From the NCBI GenBank assembly GCA_021155965.1, contig JAJNBJ010000024.1:1-64000 (forward strand): 64,000 nt of DNA. Reading direction: 5' to 3'. Of this stretch, positions 18,601 to 26,541 are shown one piece after another; the first letter of the stretch is position 1; each line of letters begins with the position of its first letter. This DNA is from Flavipsychrobacter sp. GTDB taxonomy: Bacteria > Bacteroidota > Bacteroidia > Chitinophagales > Chitinophagaceae. Position numbers and translations under genes: made by a program. The notes under the pieces were generated by a model that ran no database searches, was not told where the DNA came from, and worked only from the letters and a program-made list of their open reading frames with translations.

Positions 18601-21010
18601 CGGCGGTAGCATCAGTTAACGTAATGAACGTACCAACACATACGCTTGATGGGCCTGATATAGCTGCGGGTATTGGGTTGACGGTGATCAGTTTTGTTGC
18701 ATAACAACCTGAGGGCATAGTATAGCTGACAACGGCAGTGCCTGCAGCAACTCCTGTAACTACACCTGACAGGCTGATGGTGCCAACAGCAGGATTGCTG
18801 ATACTCCAGGTACCGCCACCAGAACTGAAATAAGATCCGTTCGATCCGGCACATATCGAGGAAGGGCCTGTTATGGTGCCTGGAGACGGATGTACCGTAA
18901 CAATTGCCGTTGCGGAACAGGAGCCTACTGTATAAGATATTGTTGCAGTGCCAACTGATATACCGGTATCAACACCTGCACCCGCATGTATATTAGCTAT
19001 AAATGTTGCCGAACTGCTCCATATACCACCTGTGGTGGCAGATGCCAGAGTATCCCGCAGGCCCACACATAAATTGAGGTCACCTGTAATTGGCGCAGGG
19101 GCAGGAAGTACTGTTATAGAGAATGTAACAAAACAACTGGTCGTTGCAGTAAATGTTATAGTTGCTGTACCTGCTGAAACACCTGTCACAGTGCCGGATA
19201 CACTTACTGACGCAACAGACGGGTTACTGCTGCTCCAGCTTCCGCTGCCCGAAGCAAATAAAGTGGTTGTCTGCCCGACACAAACAAAGGGTAAACCGGT
19301 TATACTGCCCGGCAATGGGACCACCGTGACCGTTTTTATGGAATAACATCCTCCGGGCAAAGTATAACTGATATTCACCGTTCCCCCTGCAATGCCGGTC
19401 ACAACTCCTGTAGAAGAGCCTGCTACAGCCACCGAGGGGTTACTGCTTGACCAGGAGCCACCGGTAGAGGTAGTGGTCATTAATATGGAAGAACCGACGC
19501 AAACCGTTGATGCGCCCGAAATAGCAGCAGGAGAAGCATTCACTGTTATACTCTTTGTAGCAGTGCATGCACCAACTGTATAGGTAATAGTAACTACACC
19601 TGTAGAAATGCCGCCTGCAACGCCCGATGATGCACCCACAGTGCCTATAGCTGTAGAACTGCTGCTCCATGTTCCGCCAGCCAGCGAATTGGTAAGTGTT
19701 ATCGTCTGGCCTACACATACGCTTGAAGGCCCTCCAATGGTCGATGGCGCTGCTACCACCGTGACAACTGCAGTAGCACTGCAACCCGTACTTAGCGTAT
19801 AGCTGATAATAGCCATGCCGGGAGACACCCCTGTGACGACGCCTGAAGATGAACCCACTGTGGCGATGCCGGTGCTGCCACTCGTCCATGTGCCGCCTGA
19901 TGTTGCTGAAGCAAGTGTTAATGTAGCGCCCACACAAATTGTACCTGTGCCGGTAATAGCTGCAGGAGGTGTGTTTAACACTAACTGAATGGGCGACGTA
20001 GCTGCCGAAAGGCCACTATTGGTGCAATATACCACGCACCTGTACCACAACGATGAGGTAACTGTAGCAGTATATGTGGAGTTCGTCGCCCCTGAAATAT
20101 TTGTCCATGAACCCGAGCTGGTCGGCGCCGACTGCCATTGAAAAGTAATACCCAGGGCAGTAGAATAGCCTGACAGCGTGAGCGTAGAGGTATATGAAGT
20201 ACAACCGGAAGTAGCAGAGGCCGAGACCGTTCCTGCTGTTGGTGTGCCCACGCATTGCGGAGACCAGCGGTAAACCTGGTTGGTTGAGGGTAAGCCGGTA
20301 AGGAACTTTGATTCCGTCGTCATACTCGGCGTAGGGGAACTACCTGTACTATTTAATGACCAATACCCGATTGTGCCGGTTACGGGATATGGACCTGAAC
20401 CATCAGTAATACCGATTGATAAATGCCCGGTACTTGTAGAGCCTGACGATATGTTTGAATAGGCAAAATCGATTATATTGGTGGTCTCATATAACTTTAT
20501 CTGTACGCTCTCTGCGGGTGAGGACGACGGGTATAATCCACAGTTACTCCACTCAATAGTGAATACCCTGTTGGGCGTAGTGCCGGTTGTTGCATAGCGA
20601 ACATTATTAGCGGTAACAAGTACGTCCAGCCATAATGCTGCTAAGATTGGCCTCGGAAGATTAAAATTCCCAAAACCACCTGTTGTCGTGTTTGATAAAT
20701 CACAATCATACGTATTGTAAAGTGTTGTTCCAAAAGTCTGCCCCAACATTATCCAGCAATTCTGAGAGGCAGATACAAAATTGTACGTGTTACCACAATA
20801 AACAAAATTGAACCCTATTGGTATATTATCGTAATAGCAATCATCGTAAATAGTTGACCCCCAAAAGGTACCTCCGGTGGAACTGATATACCCGCCGGAA
20901 ACCGTAGTATAAGTACTGCTAAAAGCGCTAAAGGCGTAATCGCTCAACGCCTGGCTAATGGCTTTGTTTCCAGCAATGACAAAAAGAAGAATAAGTAAAA
21001 GCTTCCTCAT
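12689..21010 (-). CDS. Giant T9SS adhesin with 26 BIG_2-type Ig-like repeats
   Basis: This encodes about 2773 aa, starting at the ATG at 21010 (MRKLLLILLFVIAGNKAIS, signal peptide). Domains in order: a nidogen-like N-terminal region (about 20-250, with AALWLDV...NRVFTIEWSN); an Ig-like domain; ten bacterial Ig-like repeats of about 72 residues; one 88-residue VTGGGNFC module; sixteen more Ig-like repeats; a second VTGGG module; three Ig/PKD-like domains (YQWYINGIPV type); and a type A sorting domain (IPNPNKGVFTI, ITNVLGQIIY, NGMYLLNLRS). Each repeat reads ITGPxxVCVGxTxTL, GGTWSSSNPSVATV, GVVTGVxAGTATITYT, TGC, VTVNPLPAP; the two Cys could form a disulfide. It is probably a long surface stalk for adhesion or matrix; the ligand is unknown. 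Confidence 0.93.
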   Translation of the reverse strand: MRKLLLILLFVIAGNKAISQALSDYAFSAFSSTYTTVSGGYISSTGGTFWGSTIYDDCYYDNIPIGFNFVYCGNTYNFVSASQNCWIMLGQTFGTTLYNTYDCDLSNTTTGGFGNFNLPRPILAALWLDVLVTANNVRYATTGTTPNRVFTIEWSNCGLYPSSSPAESVQIKLYETTNIIDFAYSNISSGSTSTGHLSIGITDGSGPYPVTGTIGYWSLNSTGSSPTPSMTTESKFLTGLPSTNQVYRWSPQCVGTPTAGTVSASATSGCTSYTSTLTLSGYSTALGITFQWQSAPTSSGSWTNISGATNSTYTATVTSSLWYRCVVYCTNSGLSAATSPIQLVLNTPPAAITGTGTICVGATLTLASATSGGTWTSGSTGIATVGSSSGVVTGVSPGMAIISYTLSTGCSATAVVTVVAAPSTIGGPSSVCVGQTITLTNSLAGGTWSSSSTAIGTVGASSGVAGGISTGVVTITYTVGACTATKSITVNASPAAISGASTVCVGSSILMTTTSTGGSWSSSNPSVAVAGSSTGVVTGIAGGTVNISYTLPGGCYSIKTVTVVPLPGSITGLPFVCVGQTTTLFASGSGSWSSSNPSVASVSVSGTVTGVSAGTATITFTATTSCFVTFSITVLPAPAPITGDLNLCVGLRDTLASATTGGIWSSSATFIANIHAGAGVDTGISVGTATISYTVGSCSATAIVTVHPSPGTITGPSSICAGSNGSYFSSGGGTWSISNPAVGTISLSGVVTGVAAGTAVVSYTMPSGCYATKLITVNPIPAAISGPSSVCVGTFITLTDATAGGTFSSASSLISVTAGGTVTGISVGTATVTYTLPTGCYITHIVTVTISPASITGPSQVCIGASIPLSNAVAGGVWSSSNPSVATVGSSSGIVNGIATGVATITYSIGASCYATRTITVNPLPSAITGPTAVCVGASITLASPGGGTWASGSTSIAIVGSTTGVVTGVGAGVVSITYTLPTGCSRTTPITVNPVPAAITGPASVCIGSTVTLTSTSGGGTWTSSSSVVATVGSTTGAVTGAAAGVAIITYTIGTGCLITRPVTVHPLPPLCTVTGGGNFCAGAPGRHIGLSCSFIGISYQLYLGTTPVGGPLAGTGGILDFGLISAPGTYTVVATNSATLCSRAMTGSATITVDPPPAPISGPSAVCAGSSITLTDATAGGSWSSSTPSVAIIGATTGVVSGITTGTTTITYTLPTRCQAMMVVTVSPAPAAIAGPSVGCEMTTMNLTNPVPGGAWSSSNPSVAIIGSLSGVVTGVLAGTTTITYSLGSGCTVTKAITINPAPAPISGASAICVGASTTYSTTTTGIVWYSMDVTIATVGSSSGLVTGIATGTVPIICSLMTTGCYATKTLTVNPLPTSIGGTLTVCVNSTTTLTNGIPGGTWTSSSPGIATIGTSSGVVTGVSAGTATITYSLGSGCTKTAVVTVNPLPAAIGGGTQACVGLTTTLTATPGGAWSTTTPSIGTISSAGVVTGISAGLDTIYYTLPVTGCATMRVVTINPLPAPISGSASICVTQTSLLSDITLGGTWTSGASGIATVSSTGLVTGIAFGIAPITYTAGGCWVTTTATVIASPGAIIGLPAVCIGNTITLSNPTPGGTWSSTDPTVATAGSGTGVVTGIASGTVAISYTLGTGCTRIMPVIVNPTAPITGPNSICVGQTALYRDTALGGTWSSSTPSVATISSSGWVTGISSGTTTITYARSGCSATYAITVNPIPAPITGFPFACVGQMSVLADATPGGVWSSSTPAVGTIDASGVVTAISVGYTTISYTLGTGCARTVTFTVNGTPPAIVGPPGVCVGYTVSLTNPLPGGVWSSSTPAVGSIASTGMVRGISTGVTTITYALTSGCAATKLINVDPIPAPIAGPPQVCAGATATYSSATSGGTWSSSSPGIAFIDPVTGVLTGVTPGIVTIAYTMPGGCNITMNVITNPLPAAISGSTNICVGNTTLLSNSVAGGTWSSSAPGTASVGSLSGLVVGISTGTAIISYTLATGCLTSVPVVVNPALMPITGTPNICLGLTTSLSSGSPGGTWSSSNPSIAPVDMITGVVTGAALGTAIITYSVGGSGCYVTQPVFVNPFPAPITGGANVCVGTSITLSDAVVGGTWSSSNPTIASVVTSGPGTGLVTGVSAGMATIYYSLGTGCTVSLNIVVDPAPFPIVGANKVCVTQTIPLFTGTPGGIWSSAIPAVASIGSASGVVTGITAGTVLISYTNSLGCSTTLPVTVNPMPSVITGPTNVCLSGAYTFTDSMPGGKWYSYSPAIVRVDSMTGVITGISLGAATIRYEMPTGCFVTKAVTVYPLPIIFTVTGGGNHCAHDTGVHIGLSGSTVGVNYMLYLGATAVGAFPGTGAPLDFGLHTLAGIYTVRAISTSTFCSVMMVGSAAVGVIPSVTPVVNLNVSPDDTVCVGTTATFTAVGINGGTAPVFSWRVNGIPVSVGGGYAFIPADGDVVTVSMASNAQCAFPSTVSRSITMEVQPFGYPHVSVALLPNDTVCKGTTVTAAAITSYAGSAPAHTWYKNGVVVSYTGSSYSFVANHGDEIFCVLHSNHPCRLANIDSSAHVRATVMDPVLPIVSINAIPGTTVNKGELVTLTAAVVNAVMPTYQWYINGIPVVGATNATFASSSFSYLKQDSVSCKVTSHDVCEVITHQWVYINVVTTGIGQTGIIGDLVVIPNPNKGVFTIKGSLGTINDEEVVLEITNVLGQIIYNGTITAKNGMLNERVVLSNALANGMYLLNLRSGSANRVFHLVVER

Positions 21011-21135
21011 ATTTAATGAATGCGATGTTTTGATAGGTATCATATAGGTATATATTTATTATAATGCTTACTTAAAGGTACTAATTTTTTTCAATAAAAT
21101 GGCATCCTGCCTAATTCTATTAACCCGTTATCTTT

Positions 21136-22233
21136 ATGCCCCAAATGGCTTCCAAACGAATCATATGCACTGTTACCAACGACCTGAATTACGACCAGCG
21201 TATGATACGTATATGCACATCGCTGGCACAGGCTGGTTACGATGTTACCCTGGTAGGTTTTCAGCGAAAGAACAGTAAACCATTGACTCAGAGGCCTTTC
21301 AACCAGGTGCGCCTGCCCATAATAGCCGAACAGGGTAAAGCAATGTATATCTTTTACTGGATCAGCCTCTTTTTCTTCCTCCTCCGCAGGGATGATGATA
21401 TACTTTGCGCCATTGATATAGATACTATTTTACCGGTCTATTATGCATCAAGGATACGTAAGAAAAAAAGGGTTTATGATGCGCACGAAATATTTACAGA
21501 ACTTAAAGAGGTCATTTCGCGGCCGGCAGTGCATAAAATGTGGTCATGGATAGCAAATCATTGTGTACCTCATTTTAAAACAGGATATACGATCGGTGAC
21601 AGTTATGCCGGATACTTTAAAAAGCAATATGGCGTTGAATATGGCGTGGTAAGAAATGCCACAATATTAAAGCCGTTACAGATACCTGACAAGCACGAAC
21701 GCATCATCCTGTACCAGGGATGGGTGAATGTTGGCAGGTGTTTTGAGCAGCTGATACCTGCCATGCAATATGTAAACGCACGGCTGGTAGTGTGTGGTGA
21801 GGGTAATTTTTACGAACAGGCACAGGCACTTACAAAGCAACATAATCTCGAAAATAAGATCACCTTCAAAGGCTATGTTCCTCCCGCCCAGCTTGGCGAC
21901 CATACCATCAGCGCTTATATAGGCATTACATTATTCGAAGACACTGCGTTAAGTAACCGGTTGTCCCTTGCCAACCGCTTCTTCGATTATATGCATTCAG
22001 GGGTGCCGCAATTATGCAATAAGTACCCTGAATATGAGCGGGTAAACGCTGAATATGAAGTTGCAGCGCTTGTTCCTGAACTGACACCGGAATGTATTGC
22101 TGAAAAACTGAACAAGCTGCTGAATGATGACGATTATTATAAACGGTTGCAGCAGAATTGCCTTGCAGCACGGAAAAAGTATTGCTGGCAGGAGGAAGAA
22201 AAAAAGTTGATCGCTATTTATAACAACCTATAA
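21136..22233 (+). CDS. Glycosyltransferase, GT4-like
   Basis: This encodes 365 aa of the GT-B fold. The N-terminal half shows the donor-side Rossmann pattern (RIICTVTNDLNYDQRMIRICTSLAQAGYDVTLVGF) and YDAHEIFTELKEVISRPAV. The C-terminal half has RLVVCGEGNFYEQAQAL and the acceptor-side AYIGITLFEDTALSNRLSLANRFFDYM with a Glu-rich tail. It is probably a cytoplasmic retaining transferase in surface polysaccharide synthesis; sugar donor unknown. A near -7 element (TATCTTTA, 21128-21135) directly abuts the first ATG, so the ATG at 21145 (MASKRII) may be the real, nearly leaderless start. The next gene overlaps by one base, so the two are translationally coupled. Confidence 0.85.
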   Translation: MPQMASKRIICTVTNDLNYDQRMIRICTSLAQAGYDVTLVGFQRKNSKPLTQRPFNQVRLPIIAEQGKAMYIFYWISLFFFLLRRDDDILCAIDIDTILPVYYASRIRKKKRVYDAHEIFTELKEVISRPAVHKMWSWIANHCVPHFKTGYTIGDSYAGYFKKQYGVEYGVVRNATILKPLQIPDKHERIILYQGWVNVGRCFEQLIPAMQYVNARLVVCGEGNFYEQAQALTKQHNLENKITFKGYVPPAQLGDHTISAYIGITLFEDTALSNRLSLANRFFDYMHSGVPQLCNKYPEYERVNAEYEVAALVPELTPECIAEKLNKLLNDDDYYKRLQQNCLAARKKYCWQEEEKKLIAIYNNL

Positions 22234-23024
22234 TGAGTGCTGGTAACATAAAAGATATAAAGTTCAGTGTTGTTATACCGGTATATAATGCCGCAGAAAC
22301 TATTTCAAGGGCGCTTGGTTCTGTGGTCGGCCAGTCCTACCCTGCCCATGAAATTATTGTGGTAGATGATGCCAGTACAGACAATACCTGCCAGTTACTT
22401 ACAGAAAAATATGGCGGGCAAATTAAAATAATACAGAAGGTAGTTAATGGCGGAGGGGCTATAGCCCGTAATTCAGGCATGGATATTGCAACAGGCGACT
22501 ATATCGCTTTTCTCGATGCTGATGATGTATGGCATCAAGACAAACTCATGTTGCTCAATACCATTCTATCGGCAAACCCGGGTATAAAACTGTTCTACCA
22601 TCCTTATACGCAGGAGCAGATATTGGATAAACGGTTGCCTGAAAATATCGTCGTGTTTAAACTGCCGTTCGTAAAATTGCTTCCCGGCAATGTTATAGCT
22701 ACATCTTGTGCCGTAATTTACAATGACCCTGCATTTCGTTTTGATACTGCCATGCGTTATACAGAAGATTATGACCTGTGGCTGCGGATAGGTTATAAGC
22801 ATAAACTGTATTTTATCAGTATTCCGCTCACACAGATATTCAGGCCATTTACATCGAAGGGAGGTGTGAGTGAAAAAAAATGGAAAATGCGCAAAGGTGA
22901 AATGCGCGCCTACCGTAAACTGGTGCGGCTGAACCCGTTGTTTATTTTCTTATTGCCATTCCTTATGGTCTCCAGTATTGGAAAGCATTTGTATAAAAAA
23001 GTGTTCCCGGCCGGAAAAACCTAA
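22233..23024 (+). CDS. Glycosyltransferase family 2
   Basis: This encodes 263 aa of the GT-A fold. The N-terminal motif VVIPVYNAAETISRALGSV, IIVVDDASTD (nucleotide-sugar binding) and AFLDADDVWH (the DXD-type metal site) are all present, with YTEDYDLWLRIG in the C-terminal half. A hydrophobic C-terminal segment (LFIFLLPFLMVSSIG) could anchor it to the membrane. It shares one base (TAATG) with the upstream GT4 gene. The pair probably adds successive sugars to a surface glycan. Its stop overlaps by four bases with the stop of the convergent ftsE gene. Confidence 0.9.
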   Translation: MSAGNIKDIKFSVVIPVYNAAETISRALGSVVGQSYPAHEIIVVDDASTDNTCQLLTEKYGGQIKIIQKVVNGGGAIARNSGMDIATGDYIAFLDADDVWHQDKLMLLNTILSANPGIKLFYHPYTQEQILDKRLPENIVVFKLPFVKLLPGNVIATSCAVIYNDPAFRFDTAMRYTEDYDLWLRIGYKHKLYFISIPLTQIFRPFTSKGGVSEKKWKMRKGEMRAYRKLVRLNPLFIFLLPFLMVSSIGKHLYKKVFPAGKT

Positions 23025-23707
23025 ACACCTGCCGCACTTATCTCCTTCACCATGCCATGCTCTATCCGCACTACCCTTGCAGGGTATTTTTGGATAATAC
23101 TGTAATCGTGCGTAGCCATGATGAACGCCGTTTGATAATCGCGGCATATGTTGAAAAGCAGTTGCATGATCTCATCCGTAGTATCAGGGTCCAGGTTGCC
23201 AGTGGGCTCATCGGCCAGTATCAGCTTAGGGTTGTTCAGCAATGCGCGGGCAATATCCACGCGCTGCTGTTCGCCGCCCGACATCTCATAGGGCATTTTG
23301 TTTCCTTTATTTTTTAATCCAACCTTAGATAAAACATTCTCTATCTTTTCCCTCATCAGGTTCTTGTCTTTCCATCCGGTTGCTTTCAGCACAAACTCCA
23401 GGTTCTGATAAACATTCCTGTCAGTAAGTAATCTGAAATCCTGGAACACTATGCCCAGGTTGCGCCTCAGCAATGGTATCTTCTGCCAGGCAAGTTCCTT
23501 AAGGTCAAAACCAGCCACATTCCCCTCACCCTCTTTCAGATACAGTTCTCCATATAGTGTTTTTAACAGGCTCGATTTACCGGTACCGGTCTTGCCTATC
23601 ATGTAAATAAACTCACCTTTGTCTACTTCCAGGTTTACATTGTTCAGTATCAATGTATTTCCCTGGTAAATGTTGGCATCCTTCAGCGAGACTATATTGT
23701 TATCCAT
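23021..23707 (-). CDS. ftsE: Cell division ATP-binding protein FtsE
   Basis: This encodes 228 aa, one ABC ATPase domain: Walker [10 protein letters not shown] (about 38-46), Q-loop [21 protein letters not shown] (a typical FtsE spelling), signature MSGGEQQRV, Walker [14 protein letters not shown] and MATHD. FtsE pairs with the membrane protein FtsX at the septum to activate peptidoglycan hydrolases. FtsX is not adjacent here, so LolD/MacB-type membership cannot be fully excluded, but the [11 protein letters not shown] and FRLL sequences favour FtsE. A -7 element lies 20 bases upstream. Confidence 0.85.
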   Translation of the reverse strand: MDNNIVSLKDANIYQGNTLILNNVNLEVDKGEFIYMIGKTGTGKSSLLKTLYGELYLKEGEGNVAGFDLKELAWQKIPLLRRNLGIVFQDFRLLTDRNVYQNLEFVLKATGWKDKNLMREKIENVLSKVGLKNKGNKMPYEMSGGEQQRVDIARALLNNPKLILADEPTGNLDPDTTDEIMQLLFNICRDYQTAFIMATHDYSIIQKYPARVVRIEHGMVKEISAAGV

Positions 23708-23726
23708 ATCATCAGCACATTTGTAA

Positions 23727-23734
23727 CAAAGATA
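23727..23734 (-). promoter_or_regulatory. -7 element of ftsE
   Basis: TATCTTTG on the minus strand, an exact TAnnTTTG, 20 bases before the ATG at 23707. Confidence 0.55.
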
Positions 23735-23800
23735 AATGGTATTGCATTTAAAAAAAGCTTTGCCACCACAAAGTTCCGTTTCCTGTTGTTAATACTAAAA

Positions 23801-23830
23801 CAAAATGGCTGCCATCAGGCAGCCATTTTG
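23801..23830 (-). terminator. Terminator of the M43-type protease gene
   Basis: A 13-bp perfect stem (CAAAATGGCTGCC and its complement) with a 4-nt loop, followed on the minus strand by TTTTAG. It lies 22 bases after the stop at 23852. Confidence 0.8.
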
Positions 23831-23851
23831 TATACAATATTATTCAACTGG

Positions 23852-26164
23852 TTATTGCACAACCAGTTTCACTGTGTTTACATTGTTGCCAGTAACCACA
23901 TGAACCAGGTACATACCGCTTACAGATATAGCTGTTTGTGGTATCTCTATAGTAGTTTGGCTCACGTTCAATGGCTGGCTGGTAGTGTACACTACTTTGC
24001 CGGTAATGTCGGTTACGGAAACATCAGCAAATCCTGTAGCTGCGTCTTTCACCACTATGTAAGCATTGCCGCTTGTTGGGTTAGGCATTACAGCAACCTG
24101 TCCGTTCGCAAGGTTCAGGTTGTTGAAACCAGCAGGATATGGGCTGAAGGTAACCCTGTCCATGTAGAAATTATTACCACTGCTCTGCCAGCCTGGTACA
24201 TAAGTTGTACCATCATATGTCAGTGAAGTACCTGGTTTGTAGCGGAAACGGAATACGGTGTAGTTCGTCCGTGCAGCAGCCGGTACGTTCATACTGAACA
24301 ATTCCCAGTCATCTTTCGAGGTTGGAACAAAAGCATCAGCTACGGCACCAACATTGCAAAGTGCCCCCTTGGCGAGTGTAGCAAGTGTTGTCCACGCATT
24401 GGATTTACCAACCGAGTACTGGATAAGCAGGGTATCAGTAATGTTTATAGAACTTGCACTGCGCGATGCACCGCTGTAATAGAAGTTCATGCTGCATGGG
24501 CCGCTGTAACCAGAGAGGTCCATGGGTATGCTGAACATATCGTCATAATCGCCCCTTGGGTTGCCCGTGATCTGCAGCGAACGGTCATCATAACCTACAT
24601 ATTGCATACACTGGTTATCATGGTAACCTACGTTGGCGATCTTCCACTTAAGATTATTGTTGTAGTAATTGAACATAGGCCATTTAGCCGTATCCGCAGT
24701 TGAAAACTCCTGGAAGTAACCTATACCGGGTGTACCTGTTGCATCAGCTACAAACACAGCACGGTTCCATGTAGCAGTAGTGTCTCCGCTGCCGTTGCCG
24801 GTAGCTTTTAGGCTCAGGGTAACCCATCCCGGATCATTGAATTTGTTGACTACAGAAGCGGTGCCCATAACCGGATTAGGCTGTGTAGTTGTTGTAACAG
24901 TAGCCGAATTAGAGAATGTCCAGGTGATCGAAGTAACCGTATCGTTCCAGCTTTCATTTACAAATTTCACATCAACACCGGGGAAGCAGAAATAATAGTT
25001 CCTGTCCATGTAGTTTTGTTTGTTGATACTGCCGGTAGCAGGCGTGAGCATAGCTGCAAACGCTGGCCTGGGCTTGAGGTCTTTGCGCGCAAAAGGTGTA
25101 AATATTTTTGTGGCACGGTCAAGTGTGCCAATACCAGTGCTTGCAAGGTTAATGCTGTCGCACAGGGTTGAACGGAATGCCACAGAACTTTCAAGGGTAG
25201 CCTTCATACGCTCTACCTGCCCAATAGTGAGCATATTCGTACAGTTTGAATAGTCCATTATATTCTGGGTATTGGCTGTATCCGGGTAATTTACGAGGAG
25301 GAAGCTGCTGTCTGTCGGGTAGATCTTAAAATAGTTGATGGCACATGCAGTATCATACAAGGGGCAAGTACTGAAATGCCCTTTGGTCGGCGGGGTATCA
25401 TCAACTCCGTCATCACCGCAGGCTTCACCAACTTCTTTACCGCTGCTGTTCCATGGGTGCATCAGGTTCAGATAGTGGCCAGTTTCGTGCGGCATAGTAG
25501 TGCCATCATCTATGTAGTTATAACCAGATATTACGCCATCGTAGAACGGTGTGGCAACAGCCGAGGCAGGGAAGGTTGAGTATGCAAGGATAACGCCACT
25601 TGGCGGTTTTCTCCCAATGTGCTCCTCAAACCAGATGTTATAATAGCTTTCTGATGGCCACTGGTCCAGTTTTGCCTGGTCATCATAGCCATAAGTCAGA
25701 TAAGAGTGATGGCGCACGATACCATTGGTTGGGTTACCGGCAGGATCAGTACCAGCTAACACGAACCTGATACGGGCATTACCTATATACTTTTTGAAAG
25801 GCTGAATAACAGTAGAGAGATTGTTTTTGGCAGTGTAGAACGTATTCAGTTCCTTTATCATCTCATAGATCTTATTATCACTTAACTGCTCAGAACCATA
25901 GTTGTGGACTACATGCACCACAACCGGTATTATGAAGAAGTTAGTATCCGCAGTTGTGGCTGTGGTCCTTGCACCTTTAAAATGCTTGTAACTGATGTAA
26001 TTTTTAATACTTTCTTCGAGCCTTTTTTCATAAACGGCAACCTCGGGATGGGCCGATTTCAGCTCGCGGTAAACTTCATCAGTACCGCATACATGTTTCT
26101 GCGCATAACTGCTGCCGGCAAGGCAGGTCATCGCCAGTAAAATAGAGAGATAATTTTTCCTCAT
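23852..26164 (-). CDS. Secreted zinc metalloprotease (M43, pappalysin-like), T9SS type A
   Basis: This encodes 770 aa with signal peptide MRKNYLSILLAMTCLAGSSYA. The catalytic motif HETGHYLNLMHPW (226-238) is the HExxHxxxLxH zinc site of M43 metalloproteases, followed by CGDDGVDDTPPT and the Met-turn region NIMDYSNC. The propeptide-like region spans 22-75. After the catalytic domain come a PKD-like stretch (TWTFSNSATVTTTTQP) and a jelly-roll-like region with FYYSGAS. The last 80 residues are a type A sorting domain (MPNPTSGNAYI, SVTDITGKVVY, SGMYLVHVV). It should be exported to the cell surface or medium, and may cleave extracellular protein substrates. An exact -7 element lies 20 bases upstream. 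Confidence 0.92.
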   Translation of the reverse strand: MRKNYLSILLAMTCLAGSSYAQKHVCGTDEVYRELKSAHPEVAVYEKRLEESIKNYISYKHFKGARTTATTADTNFFIIPVVVHVVHNYGSEQLSDNKIYEMIKELNTFYTAKNNLSTVIQPFKKYIGNARIRFVLAGTDPAGNPTNGIVRHHSYLTYGYDDQAKLDQWPSESYYNIWFEEHIGRKPPSGVILAYSTFPASAVATPFYDGVISGYNYIDDGTTMPHETGHYLNLMHPWNSSGKEVGEACGDDGVDDTPPTKGHFSTCPLYDTACAINYFKIYPTDSSFLLVNYPDTANTQNIMDYSNCTNMLTIGQVERMKATLESSVAFRSTLCDSINLASTGIGTLDRATKIFTPFARKDLKPRPAFAAMLTPATGSINKQNYMDRNYYFCFPGVDVKFVNESWNDTVTSITWTFSNSATVTTTTQPNPVMGTASVVNKFNDPGWVTLSLKATGNGSGDTTATWNRAVFVADATGTPGIGYFQEFSTADTAKWPMFNYYNNNLKWKIANVGYHDNQCMQYVGYDDRSLQITGNPRGDYDDMFSIPMDLSGYSGPCSMNFYYSGASRSASSINITDTLLIQYSVGKSNAWTTLATLAKGALCNVGAVADAFVPTSKDDWELFSMNVPAAARTNYTVFRFRYKPGTSLTYDGTTYVPGWQSSGNNFYMDRVTFSPYPAGFNNLNLANGQVAVMPNPTSGNAYIVVKDAATGFADVSVTDITGKVVYTTSQPLNVSQTTIEIPQTAISVSGMYLVHVVTGNNVNTVKLVVQ

Positions 26165-26184
26165 TTGATATTAGTTAGAAGTTC

Positions 26185-26192
26185 CAAAAATA
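26185..26192 (-). promoter_or_regulatory. -7 element of the M43-type protease gene
   Basis: TATTTTTG on the minus strand, 20 bases before the ATG at 26164, in an AT-rich leader region. Confidence 0.5.
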
Positions 26193-26404
26193 ATAAAAAT
26201 AAAAAATACTACAAAGTATTTGCCGCTAAAATCCAAATAAAGGCGAAAATACCTTTGATAGCTATATAGACGTATTTTTTTATTTAAACCTTGGGTTTTT
26301 AAAAAAATATTTTTTAAGAATGAAAAAGATCACCTGCAAACTTCCTCTTTTGTGCGGCATCTGCTTAAAACATAAAAATGCCCCACATTCCTTTGAGGCA
26401 CATG

Positions 26405-26477
26405 AGCGGGAAACGAGACTCGAACCCGCGACCCTCAGCTTGGGAAGCTGATGCTCTACCAACTGAGCTATTCCCGC
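26405..26477 (-). tRNA. tRNA-Gly (CCC anticodon)
   Basis: The minus strand folds as a complete 73-nt tRNA: acceptor GCGGGAA/TTCCCGC with discriminator T, D arm GCTCAGTTGGTAGAGC, anticodon arm TCAGC-TTCCCAA-GCTGA giving CCC, a 5-nt variable loop, and a T arm with TTCGAGT. CCA is not encoded. It lies just downstream of the terminator of the large repeat gene. Confidence 0.95.
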
Positions 26478-26501
26478 TTATATAGGTAAAAATAGAAAAA
26501 T

Positions 26502-26536
26502 AAGCAGAATTCGGCAAACATCACCGAATTCTGCTT
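26502..26536 (-). terminator. Terminator of the 1489-aa repeat protein gene
   Basis: A 13-bp perfect stem (AAGCAGAATTCGG and its complement) with a 9-nt loop, followed on the minus strand by ATTTTTCTATTTTT. It starts 5 bases after the stop codon. Confidence 0.8.
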
Positions 26537-26541
26537 AATAA

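Noticed and set aside
12689-21010. CRISPR-like regular DNA repetition
   Set aside because: The 216-bp period is in frame with the 72-residue Ig-like repeats and the sequence between repeats is protein-coding; not a spacer array.
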